Numbered from the stretch's first letter, positions 43,141 through 51,875 are shown. The stretch is 64,000 bases of DNA from Pseudanabaena galeata CCNP1313 (GCF_029910235.1 NZ_CP112874.1:1178001-1242000); one strand, 5' to 3'. Program-made: numbers and translations. The notes: generated by a model not told the origin, from the letters alone.

Positions 43141-44047
43141 TAGAACCCATTTGGTATCTTAGGAAGTTTTAGCAAGGCGCTTAAGCATAAGCCTGATAAA
43201 GCAAAGATGAATTCTCGCATTAGCGTTGTCTAAAGTTCTGTCAAAGTTTTTGACCAGACTTTTACAACGCTCCATCCAAGCATTGGAACGTTCCACAATC
43301 CAACGCATAGGAATGACCACAAACCCAGATATGCCCAGTGAGGCTTTTTCCTGCTTAGACATTTTCGGTGCGACCTTAAACCTAATCTTGGTCATAATCT
43401 GCGGATAAATCTCCTCTAAGGCAGGGATTAACTTATCAGGATGGTAGCCATGATCAACCATGACTGTTATTTTGGGAATATTCACAGGTTTAGATTTAAA
43501 GTAGTCGATATTTTGAGCAAACATTTCAATCAAAGCCTTGTCATCGGAAAGACTTGCCTTCGTACAAAGGGTAAAGAATGGCAAACCAAGAGAATCCACA
43601 CCGAGATTTTTCTTGATGCCGTTCGTGGCTTTGTAGGTGCAGAAACCTTTGGACTCAACGCTGGCATTACAGGTGTTTTTGGTGGCTTGGGAATCGACGA
43701 TGATTAAGGTTGTCCACTTAGGCTTTTTTTCGGCTTGTTCTCTCACCTGTTCATGTAATATAGTCATGATTTCTCTCAGTACTCCTGACTCTCGCCATTG
43801 CTTGTAGTGCCAATACACTGTTGAGTATGGGGGTAAATCTTTGGGTAAGTCTGCCCAATTACATCCATTCTTGAGTTGGTAAAATACTCCATCTAATATT
43901 TGCCGTTTTGTCCATATTGGTGGTCTGGTTTTCTTCTTTTTGGGTAACAGAGGTTCGATAATCTCCCACTCTTGATCGCTTAGGTTGCTGCTATATCCCA
44001 TATTTGACTCCTTTTTCTTCTCTTCCTAAGATACCAAATGGGTTCTA
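43141..44047 (-). mobile_element. IS5 family insertion sequence
   Basis: 907 bp with 26-bp perfect terminal inverted repeats (TAGAACCCATTTGGTATCTT + AGGAAG) and TA duplicated at each side (43139-43140; 44048-44049). Directly beyond its right end is a Roco-gene remnant. Confidence 0.9.
43159..44001 (-). CDS. IS5 family transposase
   Basis: 280 aa, single frame. DUF4096-type N-terminus (LSDQEWEIIEPLLPKKKKTR), DDE residues in IIVDSQATKN, VMVDHGYHPDK and RWIVERSNAWMERC. Appears intact. Confidence 0.93.
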   Translation of the reverse strand: MGYSSNLSDQEWEIIEPLLPKKKKTRPPIWTKRQILDGVFYQLKNGCNWADLPKDLPPYSTVYWHYKQWRESGVLREIMTILHEQVREQAEKKPKWTTLIIVDSQATKNTCNASVESKGFCTYKATNGIKKNLGVDSLGLPFFTLCTKASLSDDKALIEMFAQNIDYFKSKPVNIPKITVMVDHGYHPDKLIPALEEIYPQIMTKIRFKVAPKMSKQEKASLGISGFVVIPMRWIVERSNAWMERCKSLVKNFDRTLDNANARIHLCFIRLMLKRLAKTS

Positions 44048-44050
44048 TAC

Positions 44051-44155
44051 CTAGCTATAAGCATCCTTGAGTTGGCTACTCCTATTAGCGATTAATGGAA
44101 GTTGGGTAATAACAGGTTTAATTAATTCCATACAGGTTTTCTCGGAGAGGCGATC
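44051..44155 (-). pseudogene. C-terminal remnant of a third Roco-type gene
   Basis: Minus strand reads DRLSEKTCMELIKPVITQLP-LIANRSS to a TAG at 44051-44053. It matches the tail of the Roco protein at 46355 (DDRLSEKNFMDLIKLVIAQL-P). Nothing else of the gene survives; an IS5 lies 3 bp away and a MITE copy on the other side. Confidence 0.65.
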
Positions 44156-44215
44156 GCCCAACAAACCTGTAAATGTCCAGATATCTAACTTTTAGAATTA
44201 CTGTAATAGCTGAGG

Positions 44216-44342
44216 CTTGGGGCTGGCACGGGGGCGCAGCCCCTACAGAACATGAATGATTGCAGGTAGGGGCAATCCCCCCGTGGTTGCCCTGCTTGGC
44301 TAGCAGCAAAAGATTCATCATCTGCGTTCTGCGTAACATCAG
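44216..44342. mobile_element. Second copy of the CTGATGTTACG MITE, left end lost
   Basis: GGGGCTGGCACGGGGGCGCA + GCCCCTAC, GGGGCAATCCCCCCGTGGTT, and the right end TGCGTAACATCAG match 26609-26773. The left terminal repeat is not recognisable. Confidence 0.75.
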
Positions 44343-44372
44343 AAATCACAAAAAAATTGGGGATCTCAATCT

Positions 44373-44498
44373 CTAACCTTCTAGAAAGCCTTTGGTTGCA
44401 GCAATTACAATTTTGGCGACGGGATGATTGATCGCTTCTTCTAGTGCGGTAACACTACCTTTTTTGAGGGCATTGACGATTTTTTGTTGAACAATCAA
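44373..44498 (-). pseudogene. Small ORF or gene tail: NALKKGSVTALEEAINHPVA
   Basis: From a TTG at 44498, 3 bp after the Roco-like gene stop, the frame reads IVQQKIVNALKKGSVTALEE, AINHPVAKIVIAATKGFLEG, stop. It resembles the small helical C-terminal or N-terminal modules attached to cyanobacterial conflict-type NTPases, but is only 41 residues and has a weak start. Either a fragment of a lost gene or a tiny coupled protein. Confidence 0.4.
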
Positions 44499-44501
44499 TA
44501 T

Positions 44502-46349
44502 TTACTTACGCTTTTTTCTCTTCTTAGAGCGATTACTGTTGGGATTGGCAATATTAGAGAGAGTGTTCAATAGCTTTCTAAAGGAGAAAATCATACCGAT
44601 AATGCCAATAAAGACAAAGGCTACGCCAACATGCCCTGTGGAGATTTTCTGTCCTAACATCGATATTTCGGAAGGCGATTTTGAGTCATAGATAATTGCA
44701 ACAATTCCACCGATGACTAACAGGACAGATACTATCCTAATAGTATTAATTATTTGCGATAGGATTGGGGAAACTGCCTCAATATTATGTCTGCTTTCAG
44801 GCTTTTGACCTTTATTCAACTGCTGATGTTGTTCTTGAGATTTTTCCAATTGTGGCTTATTTGGTGGATTATCCATTGTGCTACTTTGTTGTCGATCTGG
44901 ATAAGTTTTATTCATTCTAACATCAACAATCAAGCTACTCACAGGTATTTTTTCATCACTGATCTCACATTCGACAGGCTTTTCATAACTACGATTTCTA
45001 AGAGAGGCTAAATTAAAGAAATGTCTACGATTATCATTTATATCCTTATCAATACATTCCTTGCACTTACAAGGAACCTGTTTCTTTGGAGACAAACCAT
45101 ATACTTGATTAATTTCATCAAGTTCATGTTCAACTACGCTTAATTCAGAAAGTTGATTGCCAATTACTAAAGCACAAATAAGATGTTGATTTGGATTATT
45201 GAATTTAGTCAGTTCAGAAATAGTATTGCTATCTTCATTATATAATACAAATCTGTCTCGATAAATCTCATTGTAATCTCTAATTCTTCGATGTAATTCC
45301 GTTATTAGTTCAATAAAAATATCATCAAGTTGAGTATTAGTAATATCATCTAAATCATAAGAATAAACAAGTGAATATACTTCATTAGGATTAGTTTGTC
45401 TATAAATAGAATGGTTAAAAAACGGCAAAAATCTAGGCATAATATAAGATTTATTGTGCATTTTGTACTGTTTGAATTCAAAGCAAAAATTAAAATGTAT
45501 CAGTAGCTCTAATAATAATTCTAAATCTTCATCTTGAGTATTCCATATCCTCCTAAAGTTATCTTCAGAATATATGCTATTTAATGAATGATTTGATTTT
45601 GAGTCAAAGATTTGATTAATCATAAAAACAAGCCATTCATAGTTGATAAATATTATTCTACTTAGGCTTGTCTGATAACTGCTTGAAAAATTTATGCAGA
45701 CACCTAAATGAATTAACTTTTGAAGAAAGTTCTTATGTTCTTTCTCTTCAATATGATTTTCTTGGCAAATTCTTTTAAAATCGCCCCAGTCAATATAATT
45801 CTTGTCATAACTACTTTTAAAGTAGTCAATTATATTGTCTTCATTCGTTGAAAGAGTAAAATATTTTTGTTCAAGATAAGTATGGAGTTTTATCTTGAAA
45901 TTATCTATATCCAAACTATTCTGAAAATCAACAGAAATAATCTCGACCTTATACTTGTTATTTTTAAATGGTGTTTTTTGATAAGCTCCATGTTTTACTT
46001 GAGTTATATTTCTAACTATTAAAATAGATGGATTACTGCTATACTTTGTAATTAAATATAACCAATCATCTAAATCTTCATTATGCTCTCTAATATTTAT
46101 AACTAATACATATAGGCAGCTTGACGCACAAAAAATTTTATATGCATCATTATTAATTACGTCACTCTGGAAATCCCATAATTCGACATTAATATTTTTC
46201 TGGGATGTTTCTAAATGATATTTTACAATATTTATTTTTTTTTGAGTTACAGTAAAATTTTGCTCTCCTACTAATTGTCGTATAAGCTCACTTTTACCTG
46301 CATTTATAGCTCCTAAAACATTTACTCTTGCTCTAAAAGAATAATTCAT
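44502..46349 (-). CDS. LRR-less Roco-like protein with degenerate G domain, membrane-anchored
   Basis: 615 aa. A Ras-like G domain opens the protein: P-loop GAINAGKS (13-20) is intact, but the G3 region reads WDFQSD (58-63) instead of WDFGGQ. A COR-like region (~190-440) follows, then CKCKEC (possible zinc knuckle), a disordered Gln/Pro/Ser linker, two membrane helices (~530-590) and a very basic end (KKRKKRK). Same architecture as the next gene upstream minus its LRRs. Codons are notably AT-richer than the neighbour. Likely a non-hydrolysing partner GTPase. Confidence 0.75.
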   Translation of the reverse strand: MNYSFRARVNVLGAINAGKSELIRQLVGEQNFTVTQKKINIVKYHLETSQKNINVELWDFQSDVINNDAYKIFCASSCLYVLVINIREHNEDLDDWLYLITKYSSNPSILIVRNITQVKHGAYQKTPFKNNKYKVEIISVDFQNSLDIDNFKIKLHTYLEQKYFTLSTNEDNIIDYFKSSYDKNYIDWGDFKRICQENHIEEKEHKNFLQKLIHLGVCINFSSSYQTSLSRIIFINYEWLVFMINQIFDSKSNHSLNSIYSEDNFRRIWNTQDEDLELLLELLIHFNFCFEFKQYKMHNKSYIMPRFLPFFNHSIYRQTNPNEVYSLVYSYDLDDITNTQLDDIFIELITELHRRIRDYNEIYRDRFVLYNEDSNTISELTKFNNPNQHLICALVIGNQLSELSVVEHELDEINQVYGLSPKKQVPCKCKECIDKDINDNRRHFFNLASLRNRSYEKPVECEISDEKIPVSSLIVDVRMNKTYPDRQQSSTMDNPPNKPQLEKSQEQHQQLNKGQKPESRHNIEAVSPILSQIINTIRIVSVLLVIGGIVAIIYDSKSPSEISMLGQKISTGHVGVAFVFIGIIGMIFSFRKLLNTLSNIANPNSNRSKKRKKRK

Positions 46350-46354
46350 ATCAA

Positions 46355-49300
46355 CTAATCAATCTCCCTGTTACGAAACAATCTTCTAGAAATAGTTTTA
46401 ACCATCGGAAGTTGAGCAATAACCAGTTTGATTAAATCCATAAAGTTTTTCTCGGAGAGGCGATCATCTTGGCGAAGTTGCAATGTACCGATCAAGGGAA
46501 TAAATATTATGCCTGCAATGATAACGGCAATGAGGTTTTGAATGGGGAGATTGCCTGCTAGATAGCCTATGGATAGGATGACAACAACAAAGAGAAATAG
46601 ATAAAATGAACCATTTGCCCATGCACTTTTAATTTTAGGTGATTGGTTTGGTGTTTGTGGCGGTGTTTCCATATGGTTAGTATTAGTTGGGGAGAAATTG
46701 TTATTGATGATTATTGGTGGGATTTTAAAGCCATCTTTTAGAGCATATTCCGTTGAGTATTCTAGATCGGGATTTGTTCTTGAATCTTGAAGTTGCGCTC
46801 TGGCTCCAATGTCATCAATTAAGCCTAATACATCGACAGGTTCATAGCTGATTTCGCATTGAACTGTAAATACACGCTTTTCGTAGCGACGTTTGAGGTT
46901 AGCGAATTCGTAAAAATGAGGGCTTTGGCTGCCTTTGCAGGTGTGGCAGTTGCAGGGGATGAGCTTTTGATATTTATTGGCGAGGCGTTTGTAGGAGGTA
47001 TGGATTTTGTCGAGTTCGTGAGTGACTACGGTTAACAGGTCACGTTTGTTTTTACCAGAGACACGGATCTTGATTTCGCGTTTGCCATAGTTTTCGGTGA
47101 CTTCAGCGAGGGTGCTGCTGATATTTTTGTAGTTGATGATTACGCCACTACGCCAGACGATTTGGGATTTGATGCTTTCGTGCATGGCAACGATGAACTG
47201 ACGTACAAGCCCTTTGGGCATAAAGTCATAGGTATAGCGGAGGATCAGGTTTTCGGATTCATCCCAAGCATATTCGGGTTGGTTTTCGGTGAGGAGTTGG
47301 GGGGCGATGTAGTTCCTTTTAGCTTGAGGAATTTCATAGCAGAGTTGAAACTTTTTCATGAGTTCCAATAAGCCGCTATGCATTCCTGAATATTCGTCTG
47401 CACTCCAGATTTGAGCAAGTTCTTTGTTGCTGAAACGCCCAAAGTTGCGGATTACTTGGGGGTTGTCGAGAACGGCATAGGCAGCATCGGTTCCCCATTT
47501 GGGTTTGAGGATCACGATCTGATAGAGGGGAGACATTTGATCGTCTTGGAAGTGCAGACAGATGCCGAGGTCATGGAGATATTCGCTCAGTTGCAATGCG
47601 TCTTTACGTTCTTTAAAGCCTTTGTCCTTGCAGATTTGCAGATATTCATTGAGGCTGATGTGGTTGCGCTGATCGCTCTCTAGGGCATGGCGGACTTTTA
47701 CCCATGTTTTGGGTAGGGTTTGACCGATGTGGGGGAGTTGGCTGAGTTGATGTTGGGCTGCGGTGAGGATTTTTTCTAAATTGCGGTTATTTGCGAGATT
47801 GGTAGCAAAGACATCTTTAAGGTTCTCAAATTCGCCGCGCAATTGGTTGACGTTTATTTCTCTCTGACGGTCTTGGTTTTCGTTTTTGACAATTAGGATC
47901 GGGCTGTTGTCGCTGAGAAGTTCGATGACGTTGAGCCAATAGTAAAAGTCAGTGTCTTCTTTGCGGGTGTCGGCAACGAGGAGATAGAGAGAACGCTTGG
48001 TGAGAAAGTATTGATGGGTGGAGTGATAGATTTCTTGTCCGCCGAAGTCCCAGATATTGACATTGAATTGATTGCCATCGGTGCGGAGAAATGACCAATG
48101 TAAGACTTCGATGCCTTTGGTGCTGTCTTCTTCGCAGAGTTGATAATTGGGATTGATGATTTTATTAGCAAGGGTAGTTTTGCCTGCGCCGCCCTCACCG
48201 ACAATCAGGAGTTTTGCTTCGTAAAGATAGTCTATGCCTTCGACTTCTATTTGTTTGAAGTATTGACGAATGGCTTCAAGACCTTCTTTTACTACTTCTA
48301 ATGGTGGTTTTATGATTGGATTTTCATCAAGAGCTAAGTGAGTCAGTTTTGGTAACCTTGTAATCGAGTCTGGAATCACGCTGAGACTGTTGGAGCGAAG
48401 GTCAAGGGATTGGAGATTGGTTAACCTTGTAATCGAGTCTGGAATCGCGCTGAGACTGTTGTTACGAAGGTAAAGGAATTGAAGATTGGTTAACCTTGTA
48501 ATCGAGTCTGGAATCACGCTGAGACTGTTGGAGCGAAGGTCAAGGGATTGGAGATTGGTTAACCTTGTAATCGAGTCTGGAATCACGCTGAGGCTGTTGG
48601 AGTGAAGATAAAGGGATTGGAGGTTAGTTAACCTTGTAATCGAGTCGGAAATCTCGCTGATCCTGTTGTTGCTAAGGTAAAGGGATTGGAGATTGGTGAG
48701 TCGGGTAATCGAGTCTGGAATCACGCTGAGACTGTTGGAGCGAAGGTCAAGGGATTGGAGATTGGTTAACCTTGTAATCGAGTCTGGAATCTCTCTGAGA
48801 CTGTTGGAGCTAAGGTAAAGGGATTGGAGATTGGTTAACCTTGTAATCGAGTCTGGAATCTCGCTGAGGCTGTTGGAGTGAAGATAAAGGGATTGGAGAT
48901 TGATTAACCTTGTGATCGAGTCTGGAATCTCGCTGAGACTGTTGGAGCTAAGGTCAAGGGATTGGAGATTGATTAACCTTGTGATCAAGGCGGGAATCTC
49001 TCTGAGACGGGTGTTTCTTAGGTCAAGGGATTGGAGATTGGTTAACCTTGTGATCAAGACGGGAATCTCTCTGAGAATGTTGGAGCTTAGGTTAAGGGAT
49101 TGGAGATTGGTGAGTCGGGTGATCGAGTAGGGAATCTCGCTGAGAAAGGTGTTTCTTAGGTTAAGGGATTGGAGATTGGTGAGTTGGGTGATCGAGTAGG
49201 GAATCTCGAAGAGACGGTTGTTGCTTAGGTCAAGGGATTGGAGATTGGTGAGTCGGGTGATCGAGTCGGGAATCTCGCTGAGACGGTTGTTGATTAAAAT

Positions 49301-49432
49301 CAACCTCTTTAAACTTTTGCACTTAGCAATTGTCGATGGCAATACTTCAATCCCCTTTCCCGCCAGATTGAGTTCTTCCCACTCCTCCCGCGCAGCCTGT
49401 TCAATAATTTCTTCTAATTCCGATGGCAACAT
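46355..49432 (-). CDS. Roco protein: LRR-Roc-COR GTPase with two C-terminal membrane segments
   Basis: 1025 aa. N-terminal cap, then thirteen full 23-residue leucine-rich repeats (59-357). Roc domain: P-loop GEGGAGKTT (411-419), G3 WDFGGQE, nucleotide-recognition candidate VKNENQDR. The COR region (~570-850) ends with CNCHTC and FEFANLKRRYEKRVFTVQCE-type sequence (as FYEFANLKRRYE). Two membrane helices near 935-990 are followed by a conserved tail DDRLSEKNFMDLIKLVIAQL. Bacterial Roco GTPases cycle with dimerisation. Its stop is 5 bp from the next gene start, so the two are one operon. Confidence 0.88.
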   Translation of the reverse strand: MLPSELEEIIEQAAREEWEELNLAGKGIEVLPSTIAKCKSLKRLILINNRLSEIPDSITRLTNLQSLDLSNNRLFEIPYSITQLTNLQSLNLRNTFLSEIPYSITRLTNLQSLNLSSNILREIPVLITRLTNLQSLDLRNTRLREIPALITRLINLQSLDLSSNSLSEIPDSITRLINLQSLYLHSNSLSEIPDSITRLTNLQSLYLSSNSLREIPDSITRLTNLQSLDLRSNSLSVIPDSITRLTNLQSLYLSNNRISEISDSITRLTNLQSLYLHSNSLSVIPDSITRLTNLQSLDLRSNSLSVIPDSITRLTNLQFLYLRNNSLSAIPDSITRLTNLQSLDLRSNSLSVIPDSITRLPKLTHLALDENPIIKPPLEVVKEGLEAIRQYFKQIEVEGIDYLYEAKLLIVGEGGAGKTTLANKIINPNYQLCEEDSTKGIEVLHWSFLRTDGNQFNVNIWDFGGQEIYHSTHQYFLTKRSLYLLVADTRKEDTDFYYWLNVIELLSDNSPILIVKNENQDRQREINVNQLRGEFENLKDVFATNLANNRNLEKILTAAQHQLSQLPHIGQTLPKTWVKVRHALESDQRNHISLNEYLQICKDKGFKERKDALQLSEYLHDLGICLHFQDDQMSPLYQIVILKPKWGTDAAYAVLDNPQVIRNFGRFSNKELAQIWSADEYSGMHSGLLELMKKFQLCYEIPQAKRNYIAPQLLTENQPEYAWDESENLILRYTYDFMPKGLVRQFIVAMHESIKSQIVWRSGVIINYKNISSTLAEVTENYGKREIKIRVSGKNKRDLLTVVTHELDKIHTSYKRLANKYQKLIPCNCHTCKGSQSPHFYEFANLKRRYEKRVFTVQCEISYEPVDVLGLIDDIGARAQLQDSRTNPDLEYSTEYALKDGFKIPPIIINNNFSPTNTNHMETPPQTPNQSPKIKSAWANGSFYLFLFVVVILSIGYLAGNLPIQNLIAVIIAGIIFIPLIGTLQLRQDDRLSEKNFMDLIKLVIAQLPMVKTISRRLFRNREID
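48362..49258. repeat. 69-bp coding minisatellite (LRR repeats)
   Basis: Thirteen direct 69-bp units inside the Roco gene, each encoding one LRR of 23 residues. Many are almost identical at DNA level (core AGGGATTGGAGATTGGTTAA + CCTTGT), and units 9, 12 and 14 encode the same protein sequence. This indicates recent expansion or gene conversion. Confidence 0.85.
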
Positions 49433-49448
49433 GATTTCAAGGAAAAGG

Positions 49449-49667
49449 TTAAAAGGTGAAATTTAGTTTGGTGGTGGGAGATTGAGATCCCCGACTTTTT
49501 CTACTCAAGCAAAAGAGATTCGCAAATTTACAAAAAAAGTCGGGGATCTGGGCTTTTAGGTATTCATTTAGCTCATCAATAGTTACATCGATACCACGCC
49601 TTCTCAATCCATCAGCGATCGCATTATTTGCATTCTCGTCTAAATGAAACCTAATTGATTCCACCAT
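49449..49667 (-). pseudogene. Truncated DUF5615 PIN-like toxin
   Basis: Starts well (GAAGGAGCG before ATG 49667; IRFHLDENANNAIADGLRRR + GIDVT is a DUF5615 N-terminus) but after ~30 residues enters an 87-bp intergenic repeat (49471-49557) and ends. The rest of the toxin is missing. Overlaps the DUF433 gene by 17 bp as in intact modules. Confidence 0.75.
49471..49557. repeat. 87-bp stem-loop repeat, copy 1
   Basis: GTGGTGGGAGATTGAGATCC through GGGGATCTGGGCTTTT, with GATCCCCGACTTTTT pairing to AAAAAAGTCGGGGATC. Nearly identical to 50471-50557. It disrupts the DUF5615 gene. Confidence 0.8.
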
Positions 49668-49971
49668 AACGCTCCTTCAGCTTTTGTTGCAAAAGAGAGG
49701 GATGCTTAGCCTTCATTTCCAAGGCAAAAGCTTCATCTTCGGCAATCTGTTGTCTAATTTCTCGAAAATGATCGTGATAATAAGCCAACGCAGAATAAAC
49801 ATCCGACAACGTGATAGTTGGATATTGAGAGACTATTTCATCAGCAGACAAACCCATCCGTTCATGCCAGATCGCAATGTCCTCAACCCTAATCCGATGT
49901 CCAGCAATCCGAGGTTTACCACCGCAAACACCTTGAGTAATCTCAATATGGTTATTAATTACTGCCGTCAT
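49651..49971 (-). CDS. DUF433 antitoxin (long type)
   Basis: 106 aa. NHIEITQGVCGGKPRIAGHR, IRVEDIAIWHERMGLSADEI, YPTITLSDVYSALAYYHDH are standard DUF433 features, with a charged C-terminal helix (HFREIRQQIAEDEAFALEMK). Its toxin partner directly downstream is truncated. Confidence 0.85.
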   Translation of the reverse strand: MTAVINNHIEITQGVCGGKPRIAGHRIRVEDIAIWHERMGLSADEIVSQYPTITLSDVYSALAYYHDHFREIRQQIAEDEAFALEMKAKHPSLLQQKLKERYGGIN

Positions 49972-50013
49972 ATTTAACGCACCCTCAACAAGTATGCTGG
50001 CTTAAAAATAACA

Positions 50014-50409
50014 TTATTTCTCTTGATTTTGACAATCCTCGCCATCCAACACCGCAAACTCTGTCAACTCAGGATCGTTAGCAAAATCTTCAGCCATCTC
50101 AGCCACAAAAGGCGATAACAAACGATGGCGCTCAGTCAAAGGCAGCTTCACCAACTCTCGCAAAGACAACCCATGCCCACCTGTAGCCAATCTAGCCTCA
50201 GAGATTTTAACTTCATCACTTCTTTGTTGATATAGCCTCAGACTCACTCTTAAACTATCATGCACCTTCGTCAAGACTATATTGGCACTCGATAAATCGC
50301 TTCCATTTACCAAAGCCCGTTCAACATCTTCACAAAGAAATTGCATCGCTTGTAGCTTTTCCTCAAGTGATAAATCATGTAATGCAGACAGCAAACTTTT
50401 GATGCTCAT
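50014..50409 (-). CDS. Small hypothetical protein
   Basis: 131 aa from ATG 50409; the frame is open further upstream but that part encodes the short tandem repeat. Helical N-terminus (SIKSLLSALHDLSLEEKLQA) and SLRELVKLPLTERHRLLSPF, an acidic tail. Size and position beside a toxin-antitoxin remnant suggest an antitoxin or regulator, but the family is not recognised. Confidence 0.5.
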   Translation of the reverse strand: MSIKSLLSALHDLSLEEKLQAMQFLCEDVERALVNGSDLSSANIVLTKVHDSLRVSLRLYQQRSDEVKISEARLATGGHGLSLRELVKLPLTERHRLLSPFVAEMAEDFANDPELTEFAVLDGEDCQNQEK

Positions 50410-50420
50410 ACTCTTAACAA

Positions 50421-50557
50421 GGAAAAAGGTAAAAGGTAAAAGGTAAAAGGTAAAAGGTAAAAATGGGCTAGTGGTGGGAGATTGAGATCCCCGACTTTTT
50501 CTACTCAAGCAAAAGGGATTTGCAAATTCATCAAAAAAGTCGGGGATCTGGGCTTTT
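50421..50557. repeat. AAAAGGT tandem repeat and 87-bp stem-loop repeat, copy 2
   Basis: About six 7-bp units at 50421-50463, then the same 87-bp repeat as at 49471 (50471-50557). The following ~200 bp up to the methyltransferase gene contain no recognisable feature. Confidence 0.75.
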
Positions 50558-50765
50558 TGGAGAAATTTGTAATATTAGTCGATCGCAACTCCAATAACTG
50601 AACATCTATTTCCGCCGCCAAATCTGCAATCTTTTAGTCAAAAACCATGGTCATGGGTTTCGACCCCTCATAATTTTGTCAAGTACAATAACAGATTAGT
50701 ACAAAGCAACAAAACACAAATTTCTAAAAACATCCACAGTATTGCTAGAAAAACGATCTAAAAAT

Positions 50766-51278
50766 ATGAACCAATTTAAAGAATGGGGATTTTCAGCACA
50801 ATGGTGGCGTGGAGAGAAAGGCGAGTATTGGGTATTCGCTCAAGTGATTCTTTTCGTTGGATTTATGCTGCTACCCGTTTATCCTGCGATCGCTTTAGAT
50901 AATTTGTCACCGATCTGGAAATATGCAGATTGGGGAATCACAGGAATTTTTGGACTGGTTGCCTTGCTGTTATTACTCTCGGGCAGCATTAAATTAGGAA
51001 CGAATCTGACACCATTGCCTCACCCCAAGGATGACGGCGAATTGGTAACTGGTGGCGTGTATGCGTTGGTCAGACATCCCATTTATAGCGGTGTGATTTT
51101 TCTAGCGATCGCCTATAGTTGTTGGAAAATAAGTCTCAGCCATGCGATCGGCGCAATAGTTCTGTTACTATTTTTTGACATCAAGGCGCGAAAAGAGGAA
51201 TCATGGTTGAGTACTAAATTTGCTGACTACGATCAATATCGATCGCAGGTTAAAAAGTTGATTCCTTGGATTTATTAA
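50766..51278 (+). CDS. Isoprenylcysteine carboxyl methyltransferase family membrane protein
   Basis: 170 aa from ATG 50766 (an in-frame TTG lies at 50742). Four to five membrane helices, and the conserved C-terminal SAM site pattern: GGVYALVRHPIYSGVIFLAI, then ARKEESWLSTKFADYDQYRS. The family includes ICMT and phospholipid N-methyltransferases; in bacteria the substrates are mostly unknown. Followed 12 bp later by a second methyltransferase gene. Confidence 0.85.
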   Translation: MNQFKEWGFSAQWWRGEKGEYWVFAQVILFVGFMLLPVYPAIALDNLSPIWKYADWGITGIFGLVALLLLLSGSIKLGTNLTPLPHPKDDGELVTGGVYALVRHPIYSGVIFLAIAYSCWKISLSHAIGAIVLLLFFDIKARKEESWLSTKFADYDQYRSQVKKLIPWIY

Positions 51279-51290
51279 GGTTGAGAAATT

Positions 51291-51875
51291 ATGTGGGATG
51301 AACGTTTTAGCGGTTTGGAATATGTTTATGGTAGAGAACCCAATGATTTTTTGGTTGCCATTGCTTCTCAAATCCCCCAAGGAAAGGTTCTCTGTCTAGC
51401 CGATGGCGAAGGGCGTAATGGCACTTACTTAGCATCTTTGGGCTATGAAGTTTTTGCGGTAGATCAATCAATTGTGGGGCTTGAGAAGGCGCAGAAATTG
51501 GCACAAGAAAAGCAGGTAAGAATCACCACAATCCATGCCGATCTTACTGACTTTATAATTGATTCTCAAGCATGGGATGGAGTTGTTTCCATCTTTTGTC
51601 ACCTGCCGCCAGAGTTGCGACTTAAGGTGCATCGCCAAGCTGTGCAAGGATTAAAACCCAATGGAGTTTTTATTCTCGAAGCCTTTGCTCCCGAACAATT
51701 GCAGTACAGTACGGGCGGCCCCAAGAATATAGAGATGCTTCCCAATCTATCCACATTACAGCAGGAACTAACTGGTCTAAATTGGGAAATTGCGCGATCG
51801 CTAGAAAGGGACTTAAATGAAGGTCAATATCACAATGGCAAAGCCGCAGTCATCCAAATTCTAGGCAGAAAATAA
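51291..51875 (+). CDS. Class I SAM-dependent methyltransferase (TehB-like)
   Basis: 194 aa, soluble. WDERFSGLEYVYGREPNDFL is the usual beginning of this small-methyltransferase group. SAM motif VLCLADGEGRNGTYLASLGY, then AVDQS and VVSIFCHLPPELR. Similar proteins act on thiol or chalcogen substrates, but the substrate is not defined here. Confidence 0.85.
   Translation: MWDERFSGLEYVYGREPNDFLVAIASQIPQGKVLCLADGEGRNGTYLASLGYEVFAVDQSIVGLEKAQKLAQEKQVRITTIHADLTDFIIDSQAWDGVVSIFCHLPPELRLKVHRQAVQGLKPNGVFILEAFAPEQLQYSTGGPKNIEMLPNLSTLQQELTGLNWEIARSLERDLNEGQYHNGKAAVIQILGRK

Noticed and set aside
43139-44342. Composite transposon formed by the IS5 and neighbouring repeats
   Set aside because: Only one IS5 copy with its own TA duplication; the MITE and remnants next to it are independent.
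48362-49258. Regular ~69-bp direct repeats resembling a CRISPR-like array
   Set aside because: They are continuous, without unique spacers, and encode in-frame leucine-rich repeats of the Roco protein.
48900-49466. Plus-strand ORFs with repeats such as LELRSRDWRLINLVI
   Set aside because: They are antisense shadows of the LRR minisatellite of the Roco gene.
50630-50690. tRNA-like GGGTTTCGACCCC segment
   Set aside because: A T-arm-like string only; no acceptor, D or anticodon arms can be formed around it.
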